From positions 496,001-560,000 of the forward strand of contig CALYLX010000144.1 of NCBI GenBank assembly GCA_944990035.1: a stretch of DNA of 64,000 bases, written 5' to 3'. Position numbers and translations under genes: made by a program. This stretch comes from Clitopilus passeckerianus. Lineage: Eukaryota > Basidiomycota > Agaricomycetes > Agaricales > Entolomataceae. How positions within the stretch are numbered: the stretch's first letter is position 1; each line of letters opens with the position of its first letter. The notes under the pieces were generated by a model. The model saw nothing but the letters and a program-made list of their open reading frames with translations. It made no database searches and had not been told where the DNA came from. Below are positions 21,861 to 34,400 of this stretch, piece after piece.

Positions 21861-22867
21861 ATACGCGCTGCCTTCCTCCCAGAATCACCATACAGCCGAC
21901 CCCGTTCCCTGTTCGCAATGGTCTATGCCTATGTATAACATCATTGTATAATAACCTGTACAAAACAACATGAAATATTTTTGTCTGCGTCTCTACCTGT
22001 GTGATATTCATCCCTATCTGAGCCCATAATATTCTCAGAATCATCACGGTATGTCGGCGGATTCCTCTGCCACAACAATATATGTTACGAGAACAAGCGC
22101 CTTCTGTACCTTGAAATCAGCCACCTCGAGAACGTTTGTAGAATAGACAACAGCAGCTGACCCTATTCCTGTCAATCCGATATGGCACATGGCCTAGATT
22201 CCACCAATTCGAGCCATCGGACCGATGGATCAAGTGAGATCAAGTGGCAGCATGACGGCAGAGTATCAAAGAAGTCGTCCACGTTTGGCTCCAGTAGCTA
22301 TTGTGCCATTCAATCGTCCCGCGAACCGGCGGAAGACGTGCGCTGAATCCGAGTGGCTTTTGGTGGCAGATGGGCTGCGGAAATGCGATAATCATAATTG
22401 TCCGACCCGGTAGTGGCGGATCTTGCGAAAGTAGAGTTCAGAGGCACATGGATGGGAAAAGGTATGACGTTTGGATTGAGGAAGTAGGATTGATTCTACT
22501 TCTGATATGGTGGAATATAAATGAATGTGAGGTATACATAGACATCTAATGTGATTGTAAGTTATGAAGAGTGAGCAAGGGAATAGGAAATGAATAAAAG
22601 GTCCGGGGGCTAGGGTCCAACCAGAAATAGTAAGGTAAAATGAAATGAAATCGGAATCGCATCGGCGGCAAGGAATTTGAAGGAACGTCAAATAAGCTTT
22701 GCCAAAAATCAAAGTCGAAATGGACGTGACGTTCAACAGTGCTCCTACAACTTCGAGCATCGCAGAAGCTTTCGTCCCCGCGCATATAGTCACACTTCCT
22801 TCGACCGTTATAAAGAGACAGTTTCCAGGTCGTAGCTTTCCATCCTCCCTTTCTATTCCTTCACCTC
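21861..22867. other. intergenic, convergent 3' ends
   Basis: Holds the 3' ends of the metallothionein gene (plus) and of the 22868-24451 gene (minus). AT-rich with polyadenylation-like stretches; nothing else recognised. Confidence 0.4.
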
Positions 22868-24451
22868 TCATCGTCCCTCTCCCTCCTCACCACCTCCCCT
22901 CGTAGCAAGGAAAGCCCCACCCTTAGCCAGAATCGAATCTCCTCGATTCGGCCTAGGCCTCCCAAACCCCAAACCCGCAGATGGGAACTCCGACCCCTGG
23001 CTCTGTTCCCTCCTCACACCAGGGAACCCAGCAGAGGGGAACTGAGTGTCCGAGTCAGCGAAGCGTGAACCAGGACTAGGTGAAGGCGCTGGGATATCTG
23101 CCTCCGTGAGACCTTGACTCCCGTCAAAGTCATCATCGTGGATGCCAACTTCCCCAAAGCTGAGCTTGCTGAAAGGCCCAGCTTGGCCCAAGTGAGGCGG
23201 TGGAGAGACGAGCCCGAATGTGACGGAGGTAGGTGAAGGGAGGGAGGGTGATTGGGACGTTGACGCGCTTGTGTTGGAGCGTGAGCGGGAGTCGCGGGAT
23301 CCCGAGCCCGAGCCTGAGGTGGTGGATATGGATTTGAGTTTACTCCTGCCAGTGCTGCTGCTGTGGCTGCTTTTGCTCTTGGATGATTTGTGTTTCTTCA
23401 GTGGTGTTTGGCCGGGACCGGCGCCCGGGAGTAGCATACCAGGTGATGGGGGTGGTTGGAACCCTTGCCTTAGGTTGGGGTTAGGGAAACCGGGTGATAT
23501 GGGAGTTGGAGCATCTGAGCGAGATGCAGATGTTCGAGATGCGGATGTTCGACTGCGTGAGTCGGATCCAGAGCGGGAACCACTGGCTGGATCTCTGCTT
23601 CGGCGTGCGTAGACTTGGCCGTCTAGGTCTGCTTCGTCTTCGTCGCCGTCGGGGCCGTCGTCTCTGTAGACGGCATGACGTGTTGGTTTGGTGGGGGAAG
23701 TACGGCCAGCTGACACGAAAGGCCCGAAACCTTCAAAGGTCGGCATGCCTGGGTAGGGGTCCGCACCACTTCCCTGGAAGCCTTCGAATGCCTCTCCAGA
23801 GGCTTGTGAGCCCTCTTGCAAGGCTAACGCGAGTTTCTTCATTTCTCGTTTTTCTCGCCGCCTTGCTCTCCTTTCCGCCTTCTCTTCCTTCCGACGCCTC
23901 TCTTCCTCCTCCTGCGCTGCTTCACGGGCGGCTAAAGCACGCGTCATGGTGGAAGACGAACTGGTGAGATTGGCAATTGAAGCTGAATCAAGAGGTGCAG
24001 CGTCCGAGTCAAACGTGGACCCAGAGGATGTCCTCGTCGCAGTAGGTACAGCCAATGCAGACGTAGATTCATCATCTGATTCAGGCAGATGTATAGGCGG
24101 AGGAGCAGGTTTTCCAAAGAGGTCGTACCCAAACACAGTGATCCTCTTCGAGCTCCCCTTTTGCGTAGATTTCTTTGACTTTTTCTTGGAACGACGGGTG
24201 GAACGGCCGGGGTTGGAGTGTAAGGACATGCGTTCTGCGTCAACGTCGGTGTCGGGATCTTGGAGGAGACCTGCGAGTTCGTCTGGTCGTGCGCGGGGGA
24301 TACGGTGCGCAGTTGGGTTGTGTGCATCTGGGTCTAGGAGGGAGTCTGTTGAGGCAGACGCGTTGGCGTTTGGTGAAGGGGATGTTATACATGGTAGACA
24401 GCTTGAGAAGGCGACGTGTAGAGTGTCAGACCAGGAGAATGCGGTAGTCAT
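22868..24451 (-). CDS. conserved-type disordered protein, function unknown
   Basis: Intronless frame of about 527 residues from the second Met (MTTAFSWSDTLHVAFSSCLP). I prefer this over the ATG 13 codons upstream because the FSWSD.LH.AFS.CLPC start looks like a family N-terminus with a Cys pair that could be lipidated. Then come an Arg/Pro segment (RIPRARPDELAGLL), a Lys-rich KKKSKKSTQKGSSKR patch, ITVFGYDLFG, an Arg/Glu coiled-coil-like stretch (EEEERRRKEEKAERRARRRE), long Ser-rich low-complexity repeats and a C-terminal FPSAGLGFGRP and RGDSILAKGGAFLA. I do not recognise an enzyme domain. Gene density, lack of stops and ordered motifs at both ends support it as real. Confidence 0.65.
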   Translation of the reverse strand: MTTAFSWSDTLHVAFSSCLPCITSPSPNANASASTDSLLDPDAHNPTAHRIPRARPDELAGLLQDPDTDVDAERMSLHSNPGRSTRRSKKKSKKSTQKGSSKRITVFGYDLFGKPAPPPIHLPESDDESTSALAVPTATRTSSGSTFDSDAAPLDSASIANLTSSSSTMTRALAAREAAQEEEERRRKEEKAERRARRREKREMKKLALALQEGSQASGEAFEGFQGSGADPYPGMPTFEGFGPFVSAGRTSPTKPTRHAVYRDDGPDGDEDEADLDGQVYARRSRDPASGSRSGSDSRSRTSASRTSASRSDAPTPISPGFPNPNLRQGFQPPPSPGMLLPGAGPGQTPLKKHKSSKSKSSHSSSTGRSKLKSISTTSGSGSGSRDSRSRSNTSASTSQSPSLPSPTSVTFGLVSPPPHLGQAGPFSKLSFGEVGIHDDDFDGSQGLTEADIPAPSPSPGSRFADSDTQFPSAGFPGVRREQSQGSEFPSAGLGFGRPRPNRGDSILAKGGAFLATRGGGEEGEGR

Positions 24452-24834
24452 GATGATGTGGTTTTTGGATGGGTATGCAAGATATTCCAAATATTTTTAA
24501 TTTAGGTCGTGAATGGTTATCGTGAGCAGAGGGTATAGATGTTCTGGTACTTTCGAGGTATATTGTGCGAGTCGTCAGCCCGCGTAGATAGGAAAGATAC
24601 AAGAAAGAAGAGGGACGAAGCTGGGGAAAGTGGACCAACTTTGCAGCCACGCGGCACGCAGTTCAGCACTTGATTCAAGTTGATTGGGGCGCGGGAAGGG
24701 AAATGGCGTTTGGCTACCGGATATGGCGACCTCCGGAAAATTACTCCGAGCACCCCCTTTTCACATGGAGATGGTCCATTTGCACAAAGATACAGTTGAA
24801 TTCTCCAAACGAATACTACTAGGGCAACATCTCC

Positions 24835-27800
24835 CTACTCGCTATACGTCTCATCACTAGAATGCTGATCCAACTCGTAAACCGCCTTCTCCACAGTAAA
24901 GCTCTGAGTGCTCATCTCGCTTGACTGGCTTATCACCGCCTCGGCCTGAACCGTCTGCTTTTGCTTCCCCTTCATGTTGTGCATGTTGCCCTTGGTCAGG
25001 GGCGCAGTCGGGGGAAGCGGTGGAGCGGGGACGGGTGCCGGAGCAGGTTTGTCTTGGGAGGGTTTCTTGACTGAAGGTGAGATGGGTAGGGGTGGTTTTG
25101 ATGGAGAGGCGGTGGTCGTGGCGGGATCGGCACCCTGCTGGGACTGGAAGAACTTGTCGCCGTAATTGAGGAAGAGTTCGGTGTCAGCTTTGAGATTGGC
25201 TACTATTGCTCTTAGTCAGTCTGTGTTTTTATTTCCAAGAATGCCAGTGTTGTATGAGGATATCAGAAACGTACAAGCAAATATCCCGATGCGGTGTTCG
25301 CCGTTAACTAGCCTGACTATATTTCCGAAAATGAGCTCGATAACTTGTTACTGAGGAAAAGAGGAACAAACCTCCTGCGTAGCAGTTCGGAACACTGTCA
25401 TGATTGATAAACCTCGCTTCGTTCCCTGCTTTGGCACTGTCTATCGACAGAGTGGGGTCAACCTGGAAGAGGTAGGTTCGGTGACGATGTTCAGCGACGA
25501 AACTGAGCAGGTTTGGGAGAATATGGATCAGAAAACGTAATCATGCAACAAGGAGAAAACAGAACACACTCTCGACATAGGGTGGTTATTTGATATATCA
25601 GTTCGCCAGTGTATTCTAGCCAAGGAGGATTAGTGCTTTTGATGCAGTGGTGTGAAGGGAGGTGGTGGGTACCAATGATAAAGTCGTCCTCTTGCACAGG
25701 TTCCATGATGAACAGGCCTAGACCCCATGTGCTTGTTCTAACTTCGGTTTGCTGTTTCAAAAATAGATCTCAGAAGTCGGAATTGGATGGAGGAGAGGGA
25801 GAGGGGGAACTAGAACCTTTCTGGCACCCCTTTGTATCGCGGAGTTCCTGCATACGTTCGCTTCTGCGTCTCTAGATTGTCCATCCATAGGTCAGTTTAT
25901 GCAATGAAGGGATTGAATGATCGTGGGGGTACCTGGATTTACAACTCAAACAAAGCTCCGGGTCACATTCTCTATGTGCTTTGAAGCAAGGACAGTGGTT
26001 CGTCCTACATGTCCTCCTCAAGCTGTTCTTGGTTGTTGAGTGGTACTTGAGGTGTGCGCAGCGGCAGCCTTGCCAACGTCTGGCACCTGGTTGGTGAACG
26101 GGGTCGTTAGTCACAGTTCGAATGGGTATATGCGCACATTGCTAGGCAAGCAGGCGGAGGAGAAGACGTACATTTCCTATCACAACGGCACCCTGATTCG
26201 CAATGTCCGTCATTCTGGAAGCAGGAGCAGTTGTTGGCTGCTGTACATGGACCTGGGTGTGAGCAGGGTGGTTGTCTTCCAAGAATTTCGTTAGTGGGAG
26301 AGGTTAACTGGCAGGAGGGAATATTTACGGGCTATATGCATTGGCATCATGATCTAGGAAAGGAAAGAGCGAGTTGTCAGTCAGCCAGGAAAAGGTATGT
26401 AAAGTGTAAAGTAATGTACCTATAAAATTCAACGTGGGGCCCCTCCTGTTTGGAGCTGGCTTCTCAGGTGCCTTGGAGTGGGGCTTCGAGCTGGACGCAA
26501 TAGTCGAATCTGGAATGAGTTGTTGTCGGTGTTTGAAGACCTGCGGTAGCACTAGGATAAGCTCGTGGAGTGCGCATGCGAGGACAGGAGGAACTGTACC
26601 TCACGACAAGGTTTCCTGACGATAACAGCTAGATCGCAAGGCGTCGTGTCGGGAGAGTACCTCAATGCGAGGGTAAGCATGTCGAGGTCGTCGGTAGTCC
26701 ATTGGGAGTATCTCTGTAGCGAGAGGTAGGAGATTGATCCTGGCCCGAGGAGGAAGCAGGTGCTGCTGCATGGGGAAGTCACGGAGTGGGAGAGGGAGGA
26801 GCTTGGGAGGGTTGCGGGTACAGTGGGTGGTTGGGTGTGTTCGTATACTGTTTGTTGGACAAAGGTTAGAGCGTGTTCTGGGAGTCGCGGTGGGGAAACA
26901 TACGATGTACAGGACAATATCCTGTCAGACAGTTCAGGTTGGTACAGAAGTCCTCGATGAGGGAGGATAGCTTGGTTGAAGGTGTTGAGAGGCTTGAAGC
27001 GTAACGGGGTTTAAATGGGAGGAGGTTTCGTCCCATTCGGGAAATTGGCTGGTTTTCTGTGGCTGGTAGCGGGTTCAAGCTCGAATCCGAAGAGAGCACA
27101 GGAGGCAAAGGCGGAATCCACGAAGGAAAGTCGTGTCGTTGAGAGTACTGAATGATATTGTCTGGCTCTGAAACCAAAAGCGAGTACTCAAACAACCCCG
27201 TATCTTCAACCTCTTGCAGCGTAACCAATCTCGACGCGAGAAGGGCATGCACAGCTGATATTGTTATAACTCCTACTCAAGAAAGGTCAACATCTTCAAC
27301 CTACGCGCACACACAAAGGTAAGAGAATACATACAGTCTGGATCCATGGGAGTTTCGCCCGACTGCCACTCTAACCACTTGTAGTCGCTGCAATGAAGGA
27401 GAAAGTCGAATCCTGGGTCATCTGCTAGTGGGATGAAAGGCATGTATTCCGAGTCGTCCCCGACGAAAAGATTGCGATTCGTCGTGGTACACATCTCGTA
27501 TGGTGGGCAGCCTTTCCATGGGTCAGTATTTATGGTACTGCTGGACAAAACCGTGGTGCTTGTCGGGGTGCTTTCATCCGAACCATCTGGATCCGAAATA
27601 CATTCGAAGGAAGTAACGGTGAATGACGCGTCGCTTTCCGCGTCTTCGTCGTCGAGCTCATCGATTTGAGATTCGACGGGTCTCCAGAGGTTGATTGGGG
27701 GCAATTCATCGCGGTCTGGGGAGGGCGTCGTGTGCAGAGATGATATTGTCGTTTTTGCATGGTTTTGTTCCCATTCGTAGAATGAGGCCCAATGTTTGTG

Positions 27801-27872
27801 GTATGTTAGCCTTGCAAGCGACGCTACTGCATCTTTGCGTGGTAGTGCTTGGCCCGGCGTTGACGTGGACAT
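24835..27872 (-). CDS. EZH2-type histone H3K27 methyltransferase (PRC2 catalytic subunit)
   Basis: About eleven exons splice in frame from ATG at 27872 to TAG at 24835-24837, giving roughly 750-800 residues. The middle has a SANT-like REVFKHRQQL segment after CRE. The CXC domain follows: CSHPGPCTAANNCSCF, CRCDRKC, then RRWQGCRCAHLKYH and HCPCFKAHRECDPELC. The SET domain reads TSTWGLGLFIMEPV, IGEYTGELI, HRTYLFQVDPTLSIDSA, NEARFINHD..PNC and LFLNYGDKFF. These are the SAM-binding, catalytic and post-SET-like positions of E(z)/KMT6 proteins. The product should place H3K27me3 as part of Polycomb repressive complex 2 in the nucleus. A Pro/Lys-rich tail extends past the SET domain. It shares a 552-bp divergent promoter with the BRR2 gene. 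No lesions were found. Confidence 0.88.
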
Positions 27873-28424
27873 CGAGGTCGCTGTTTGAGACCAAGCTACA
27901 CGCTGAAAGCGTGCCTGCTTGTCAATTCCATTTGATGATGGATTGAAACTGTCTCAATTTCTGGAAAAACACCAGTTTTTTACTGTTCAAAATTCATATA
28001 GTTTGTTTAAATGGCCGAAAAATCGATCCAATAACCAAAATTATAATCAAGTTACGCTGCTGGATCTTCTGTAATTTTGCGGCAATTTATTGGCTCATTG
28101 TGAATCATCAAGATACAATTGACGTTCAAAATCAGATAAAAGTTTCATTTCTGCGTCCTGCAGGCGTTTTCTCTTTTGAATGTTAAAACTAACTTTTGTT
28201 AGCTGTAGCGCCGTTTCTTGAGCGTACAAGCCTGTCCTCAGGCTGCCTGGAAGTCTGGGTCAATTGCTGAATAAGCAGTTGTCCAGCCAATCAGAACGCG
28301 TCATTCAGTCCACGGACCCACCTGAGTCCAAGTCCGTGGCTTACCTAACTCCAGCCTCGCGTCAGCAAACTTTTCGAGCAGAACGCCTTCAACGTTCACC
28401 ACCACTTCTTCAACGACTATCACT
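27873..28424. promoter_or_regulatory. divergent promoter region between EZH2-like gene and BRR2
   Basis: This 552-bp AT-rich stretch separates the start codons of two divergent genes. No gene fits within it. No specific factor site was recognised. Confidence 0.5.
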
Positions 28425-31400
28425 ATGTCAGGAGGCGGAGGAAAGCCTGATCTCTCAGGATACAACTATGGCGCCATCTCATCTTTGGTGCTAACCGCTG
28501 ACAGGTCTGCACTTCCTCGACGCGACAAAGAGCCAGATGGCGCGCCCACCAGTTTGGTGGGGAGGATTGACGTGAAGGAGATGGGGTCGAGGGTGCAGAG
28601 GCAGGCGCCGAAGGACTTGGATAAGAAGAAGAAGAAGGCGGCGGCGGATAAGGCTGACCAGCTGGAGAAGCAGGCAGCGACGAAGAAGAAGAGTGTTGGG
28701 TTCCAGAGTTATGCGGATATTCTGGAGGCGACGCAGGATGTTGAGGGGTTGACGTATCGGCCGAGGACAGCGGAGACGAAGGAAGTGTACGAGATGATCC
28801 TCAATACTGTGCATAGTGCACTTGGGGACCAGGCTCAGGATATCGTTCGGTCTGCTGCTGATGCGGTGCTGGAGACGTTGAAGAACGAGAATATGAAGGA
28901 TTTCGACAAGAAGAAGGATATGGAGGAGATTCTGGGCAATATCAACGCGGAGACATTTGATGCTCTCGTCAGCTTGTCGAAGAAAATCACCGACTATGGC
29001 CAGGAGGACGAGGAGATGCAGGATCCAGACCAGGAGCGGAAGGAGGGCGAAATTGACGACGAAGTTGGTGTCGCTGTTGTCTTTGACGAAGAAGAGCAGG
29101 AGGAAGAGGACGAAGAAGGCTTCGAGGTTCGAGAAGAGTCAGACGACTCTGACGACGAGGCCGAGAACAGGCAAGACCAGGCTGAGCCCACTCCCGAGGG
29201 TGAAGCTGGCGACGAAGAACTTGTCATTGGAGGAGAATCCTCAAGAACCAAAAAGGCCAAGGCCGACCAAGACATCGTTTCCCCCCATTCCATTGACGCT
29301 TTCTGGGTGCAGAGACAAATCTCTGAAATTTATCCTGATCCTGTCACTGCTGCCGACAAAGCCTCGCAGGTGTTGTCGATTCTTGGCTCCGAATCCAACC
29401 TTCGTGACTGCGAGAATCAGCTCATGGACCTGTTCGAGTACCAGAGCTTCGGCGTCATTACGAAGTTCTTGAAGAACAGGGACGTCGTTGTCTGGTGCAC
29501 CAAGCTCATGCGAAGTGATGCAGACGAGAGGGTCAATGTTGAGGTCGCGATGAGGGAGAAGGGCGTTGGGTGGATCCTCCGCGAGCTCGCTGGCGATCGT
29601 CAGGCCAAGTCGAAGGACTCGGATGACAAAATGGACGTTGACGAGGAACAGAAGCCTACCGTCCCCAAAACCGCTACCCTTGCTCCTGGCTCGACTGTCC
29701 AGCCCAAGCGGACGGTTGACCTCGAATCTCTGGCTTTCTCGCAGGGTGGACACCTCATGACCAACAAGAAGTGCAAGCTGCCCGACGGGTCGTTCAAAAG
29801 GTCGAGAAAGGGCTTCGAGGAAATTCATGTCCCTGCACCCAAGCAGGTGCCTATCAAGGATGGCGAGCTCGTCATCATCAAGGAGTCTATGCCAGCCTGG
29901 GCCCAAGAGGCATTCACTGTACCCAAGCTGAACAGGGTGCAGAGTCGCTTGTTCCCAATTGCCTTTGGCTCTGATGAGCCTGTCCTGCTTTGTGCCCCCA
30001 CGGGTGCTGGAAAGGTTAGTACTGCTCTTCACATGGCTATATGCGCGTTTTCTAATCGAACCTCTAGACAAACGTCGCTATGCTGACAATCCTACATGAA
30101 CTTGGAAAGCACCGAGATGAGGAAACCGGCGAATTCGACCTGGACTCCTTCAAAATCGTCTACATTGCCCCCATGAAAGCCCTTGTCCAAGAAATGGTTG
30201 GCAACTTCTCCGCCCGCCTAAAACCCTACGGCATCAAAGTCGGAGAGCTCACGGGCGACTCGCAAATGACGAAGCAACAGATCACCGAAACCCAGATCAT
30301 CGTTACCACCCCCGAGAAGTGGGATGTCATTACTCGCAAGAGTACTGATACCAGCTACACGAACCTCGTCCGGCTCATCATCATTGATGAGATTCACTTA
30401 CTGCACGACGAGCGTGGACCTGTGCTGGAGAGCGTCATTGCCAGGACGATCAGGAGGATGGAGCAGACGAATGAATATGTTCGTCTTGTTGGCCTTTCCG
30501 CCACGTTGCCCAACTACCAAGACGTCGCCACCTTCCTCCGCGTTGATGAGAAGAAGGGCCTGTTCTACTTCGACTCCTCATACCGACCTTGCGGGCTTCA
30601 GCAACAGTTCATCGGTATCACCGAGAAGAAGGCCATCAAGAGGTACCAGGTGATGAACGAGGTCTGCTACGAAAAGGTGCTTGATCAGGCTGGGAAGAAC
30701 CAAACTCTTGTCTTCGTTCACTCGAGGAAGGAGACAGCCAAGACCGCAAAGTTCCTCAGGGATATGGCGATGGAGAAGGAGACCATCGGGCAGTTCGTCA
30801 AACCTGACGGAGCTGTTAGGGAGATCCTCACCGAGGAGGCCAACAACGTCAAGGACAACAACCTCCGAGACCTTCTTCCCTTCGGTTTCGGTATTCATCA
30901 TGCTGGAATGACGAGGGAGGATAGGATGTTGGTGGAAGAACTCTTCGCTGATGGCTCGGTGCAAGTCCTCGTCTGCACGGCTACGCTTGCATGGGGTGTC
31001 AACCTTCCCGCCCATACCGTCATCATCAAGGGAACCCAGATCTACAACCCCGAAAAGGGCCGCTGGTGCGAACTGTCGAGTCAAGACGTTCTCCAGATGC
31101 TAGGACGTGCCGGACGACCGCAATATGATACCTTTGGAGAGGGCGTCATTATCACGAATCATTCGGAGCTACAGTACTACCTGAGCCTGATGAACCAGCA
31201 GCTGCCGATTGAGAGTCAGTTCGTGGCGAAGTTGGCGGATAATTTGAATGCGGAGATCGTGCTTGGGACCATTAGGAACAGGGACGAAGCGGTGCAGTGG
31301 TTGGGGTATACTTACCTGTACGTTTTATCAAAACCTTTCTTCCAGTTTCATACTAATCATTCGCCTCTCTTTAGATACGTTCGTATGCTCAGGTCACCGG

Positions 31401-34400
31401 GCGTCTACAGCGTCGGCGCAGACTACCAAGACGGCGACGATGCACTGGTTCAGAAGCGTGCAGATATCATCCACTCCGCCGCCGTTCTCTTGGAGAAGTG
31501 TCAGCTCATCAAGTATGAAAGAGCCAGCGGCCGATTCCAGAGTCTGGAACTTGGTCGCATTGCATCGCATTACTATATCACACATAGTTCGATGATGACC
31601 TATAACCAGCACTTGAGGCCTACGATGACGATGCTGGAGCTGTTCAGGGTGTTCGCACTCAGTAACGAGTTCAAGCTGCTTCCTGTACGTCGCCTCCCTT
31701 TGATGTCCAGACTTGCGCTCATGGAAGTTTTATTAGGTTCGTCAAGAGGAGAAGCTTGAACTTGCAAAGCTTCTGGAACGTGTCCCAATTCCTGTCAAGG
31801 AGAGCGTTGAGGAGCCCGCTGCCAAGATTAACGTTCTTCTTCAGGCTTTCATTTCTCAACTCAAGTTGGATGGTATTTTTTTTTAACTCTCCTGTCCTTC
31901 GGCATGTGGCTGATTATCTATTTCAGGCTTTGTTCTTGTTGCTGATATGGTCTTCGTTCAGCAGTCTGCTGGTCGGTAAGTGCAAATTAAACAGTAATGC
32001 TTTCCACAGCTCACATCCCCATTCTAGTATTCTCCGCGCTATCTTCGAGATATGCCTCAGGCGTGGTTGGGCAGTACCTGCCAAGGCTGCCTTGGATATG
32101 TGCAAGATGGTCGAAAAACGTATGTGGGGTTCTATGACACCGCTCCGCCAATTCAAGGGTGTCCCGGGCGACGTCATACGTAAGGCTGAAGGAAAGCAAT
32201 TCGTAAGTGCCGTTGGCCAAATTTCTGAACAGCCGCTAACTCTATGGTTTTTAGCCTTGGTACAGATACTTCGATCTGGTGAGCAAGCCCCAACTTTCAA
32301 GTGATCTCGTATTAACTTCGCCTTTCAGTCCCCTCCCGAGATTGGTGAACTCATCGGTATCCAAAATGCTGGTCGCCTTGTCCATCGCCTGGTGCACAAT
32401 TTCCCCAAACTACAGTACGTGCTCAGTCATATTTTCTTATACTGATGTTGAATCTGATTCTTTCATAGACTTCAGGCGCAAGTTCAGCCCATCACGAGGT
32501 CATTATTGAGGATTGACCTTTCCATCATCCCTGACTTCCGATGGGACGAGAAGATCCACGGAGGTGCTGAGACATTCATCATTCTTGTCGAGGATGTTGA
32601 CGGCGAGGTCATCCTGTTCCACGATACCTTCATCCTCCGCCAGAGATATGCCGAAGATGAGCATAACGTCTCAATTACTGTGCCGATGTTCGAGCCCGTC
32701 CCACCCAACTATTACATTTCTCTCATATCCGACCGTTGGCTGCACTCCGAGACCCGCCTCCCAATCTCTTTCAAGCATCTCATCCTTCCTGAGAAGTTCC
32801 CTCCTCCAACACCTCTCCTTGACTTGCAAGCTCTACCCATCTCTGCCCTACACAACAAGGAGTTCGAGCAGATCTACTCGTCGACCATTCAGTCGTTCAA
32901 CAAGATCCAGACGCAGGTCTTCCAAGCCCTTTACACTTCCGACGAGAACATCTTCATTGGAGCACCAACCGGCAGTGGGAAGACCATTTGTGCCGAGTTT
33001 GCTCTCTTACGACTATGGAGCAAGCGTGACCAGCCTCGAGCAGTGTGCATTGAGCCGTACCAGGAGATGGTTGACCAACGTGTTGCAGAATGGAGAGCCA
33101 AGTTTGCGAACCTGCAAGGTGGCAAGGATATTGTCAGCCTCACTGGCGAGACAAGCGCTGATTTGCGCTTGTTGGAGAAGGGAGATGTCATCATTTGCAC
33201 TCCTACTCAGGTATGTTTTATTCCCGTTTTGAAAGCTCGGATTATACTCACGATTGCAACAGTGGGATGTCATTTCGAGAAGATGGAGACAACGCAAGAA
33301 CGTCCAGAACATCGGGCTGCTGATTGCCGATGAAATCCAGTTGGTTGGTGGAGAGGTTGGCCCGACATACGAGGTCATCTTGTCGCGCACCCGATATGTC
33401 TCTGCTCAGACCGAGAAGAAAATCCGTATCGTTGCCTGCGGCGTGTCGTTGGCAAATGCCCGTGATCTCGGAGAATGGATAGGTGCTCCTTCCCATGCCA
33501 TCTTCAACTTCTCACCTAGGTATGGGACCTTATCATATCCATTTTATCAGCTACTAATTCATACCTCAGCGCGCGTCCACTGGATATGGACATTCATCTA
33601 CAATCCTTCCAAATTCCCCACTTCCCCTCGCTTATGATTGCGATGTCCAAGCCTGCCTACCTCGCCATCGTCGAGTATTCCCCAGCCAAACCCGTCATCG
33701 TGTTTGTGCCCTCAAGAAGGCAGTGCAGACTCACAGTCGATGACCTGCTCACGCATTGCTCTGCGGATGAAAATCCAGACCGCTTCCTCAATATCGAGCT
33801 CGATGACTTACAACCTCATTTGGACCATATCAAGGACCAAGGCCTCGTTGAGTGCCTTAAGCTTGGCATTGGCTACTTCCATGAGGCGCTGGACAAGCAA
33901 GACAAGCGTATTGTCCAACGTTTGTTTGAATCTGGTGCCATCCAAATTCTGGTCGCATCCAAGGTATTTATATCCGAATTGTGCATCCCGTGCCTTGACT
34001 AAATCTATCTTCAGGATACTGCATGGAGTTTGCCGGTCGCCAGCTATATGGTCGTCATCATGGGTGTTCAATCATATGAAGGCAAAGAGCACCGTTATAT
34101 CGACTATCCTGTTATGGATGTGCTCCAGATGATGGGTCGTGCCTGCCGGCCGAAGGAGGATGAGCGTAGCCGTTGTGTCCTGATGTGCCAGCAGACGCGA
34201 AAGGACTTCTACAAGAAGTTCCTTGCGGAGGGTCTGCCCATCGAGTCCCATCTTCCTACCCATCTACTCCACGATTATTTCCTGGCTGAAATTGCTGTCA
34301 AGACGATTGAGAACAAGCAAGATGCCATGGTGAGTTACGCTGGGTTCATATAACTGTCCCCAAGCTGACGTTTGCATCTCAGGACATTCTGACATGGACA

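Noticed and set aside
23220..24500. Several plus-strand frames opposite the 22868-24451 gene
   Set aside because: Low-complexity complements of Ser- and Arg-rich codons on the minus strand.
29241..30071. 276-codon minus-strand frame inside BRR2
   Set aside because: Antisense shadow of a GC-rich coding exon; no domain and covered by a certain gene.
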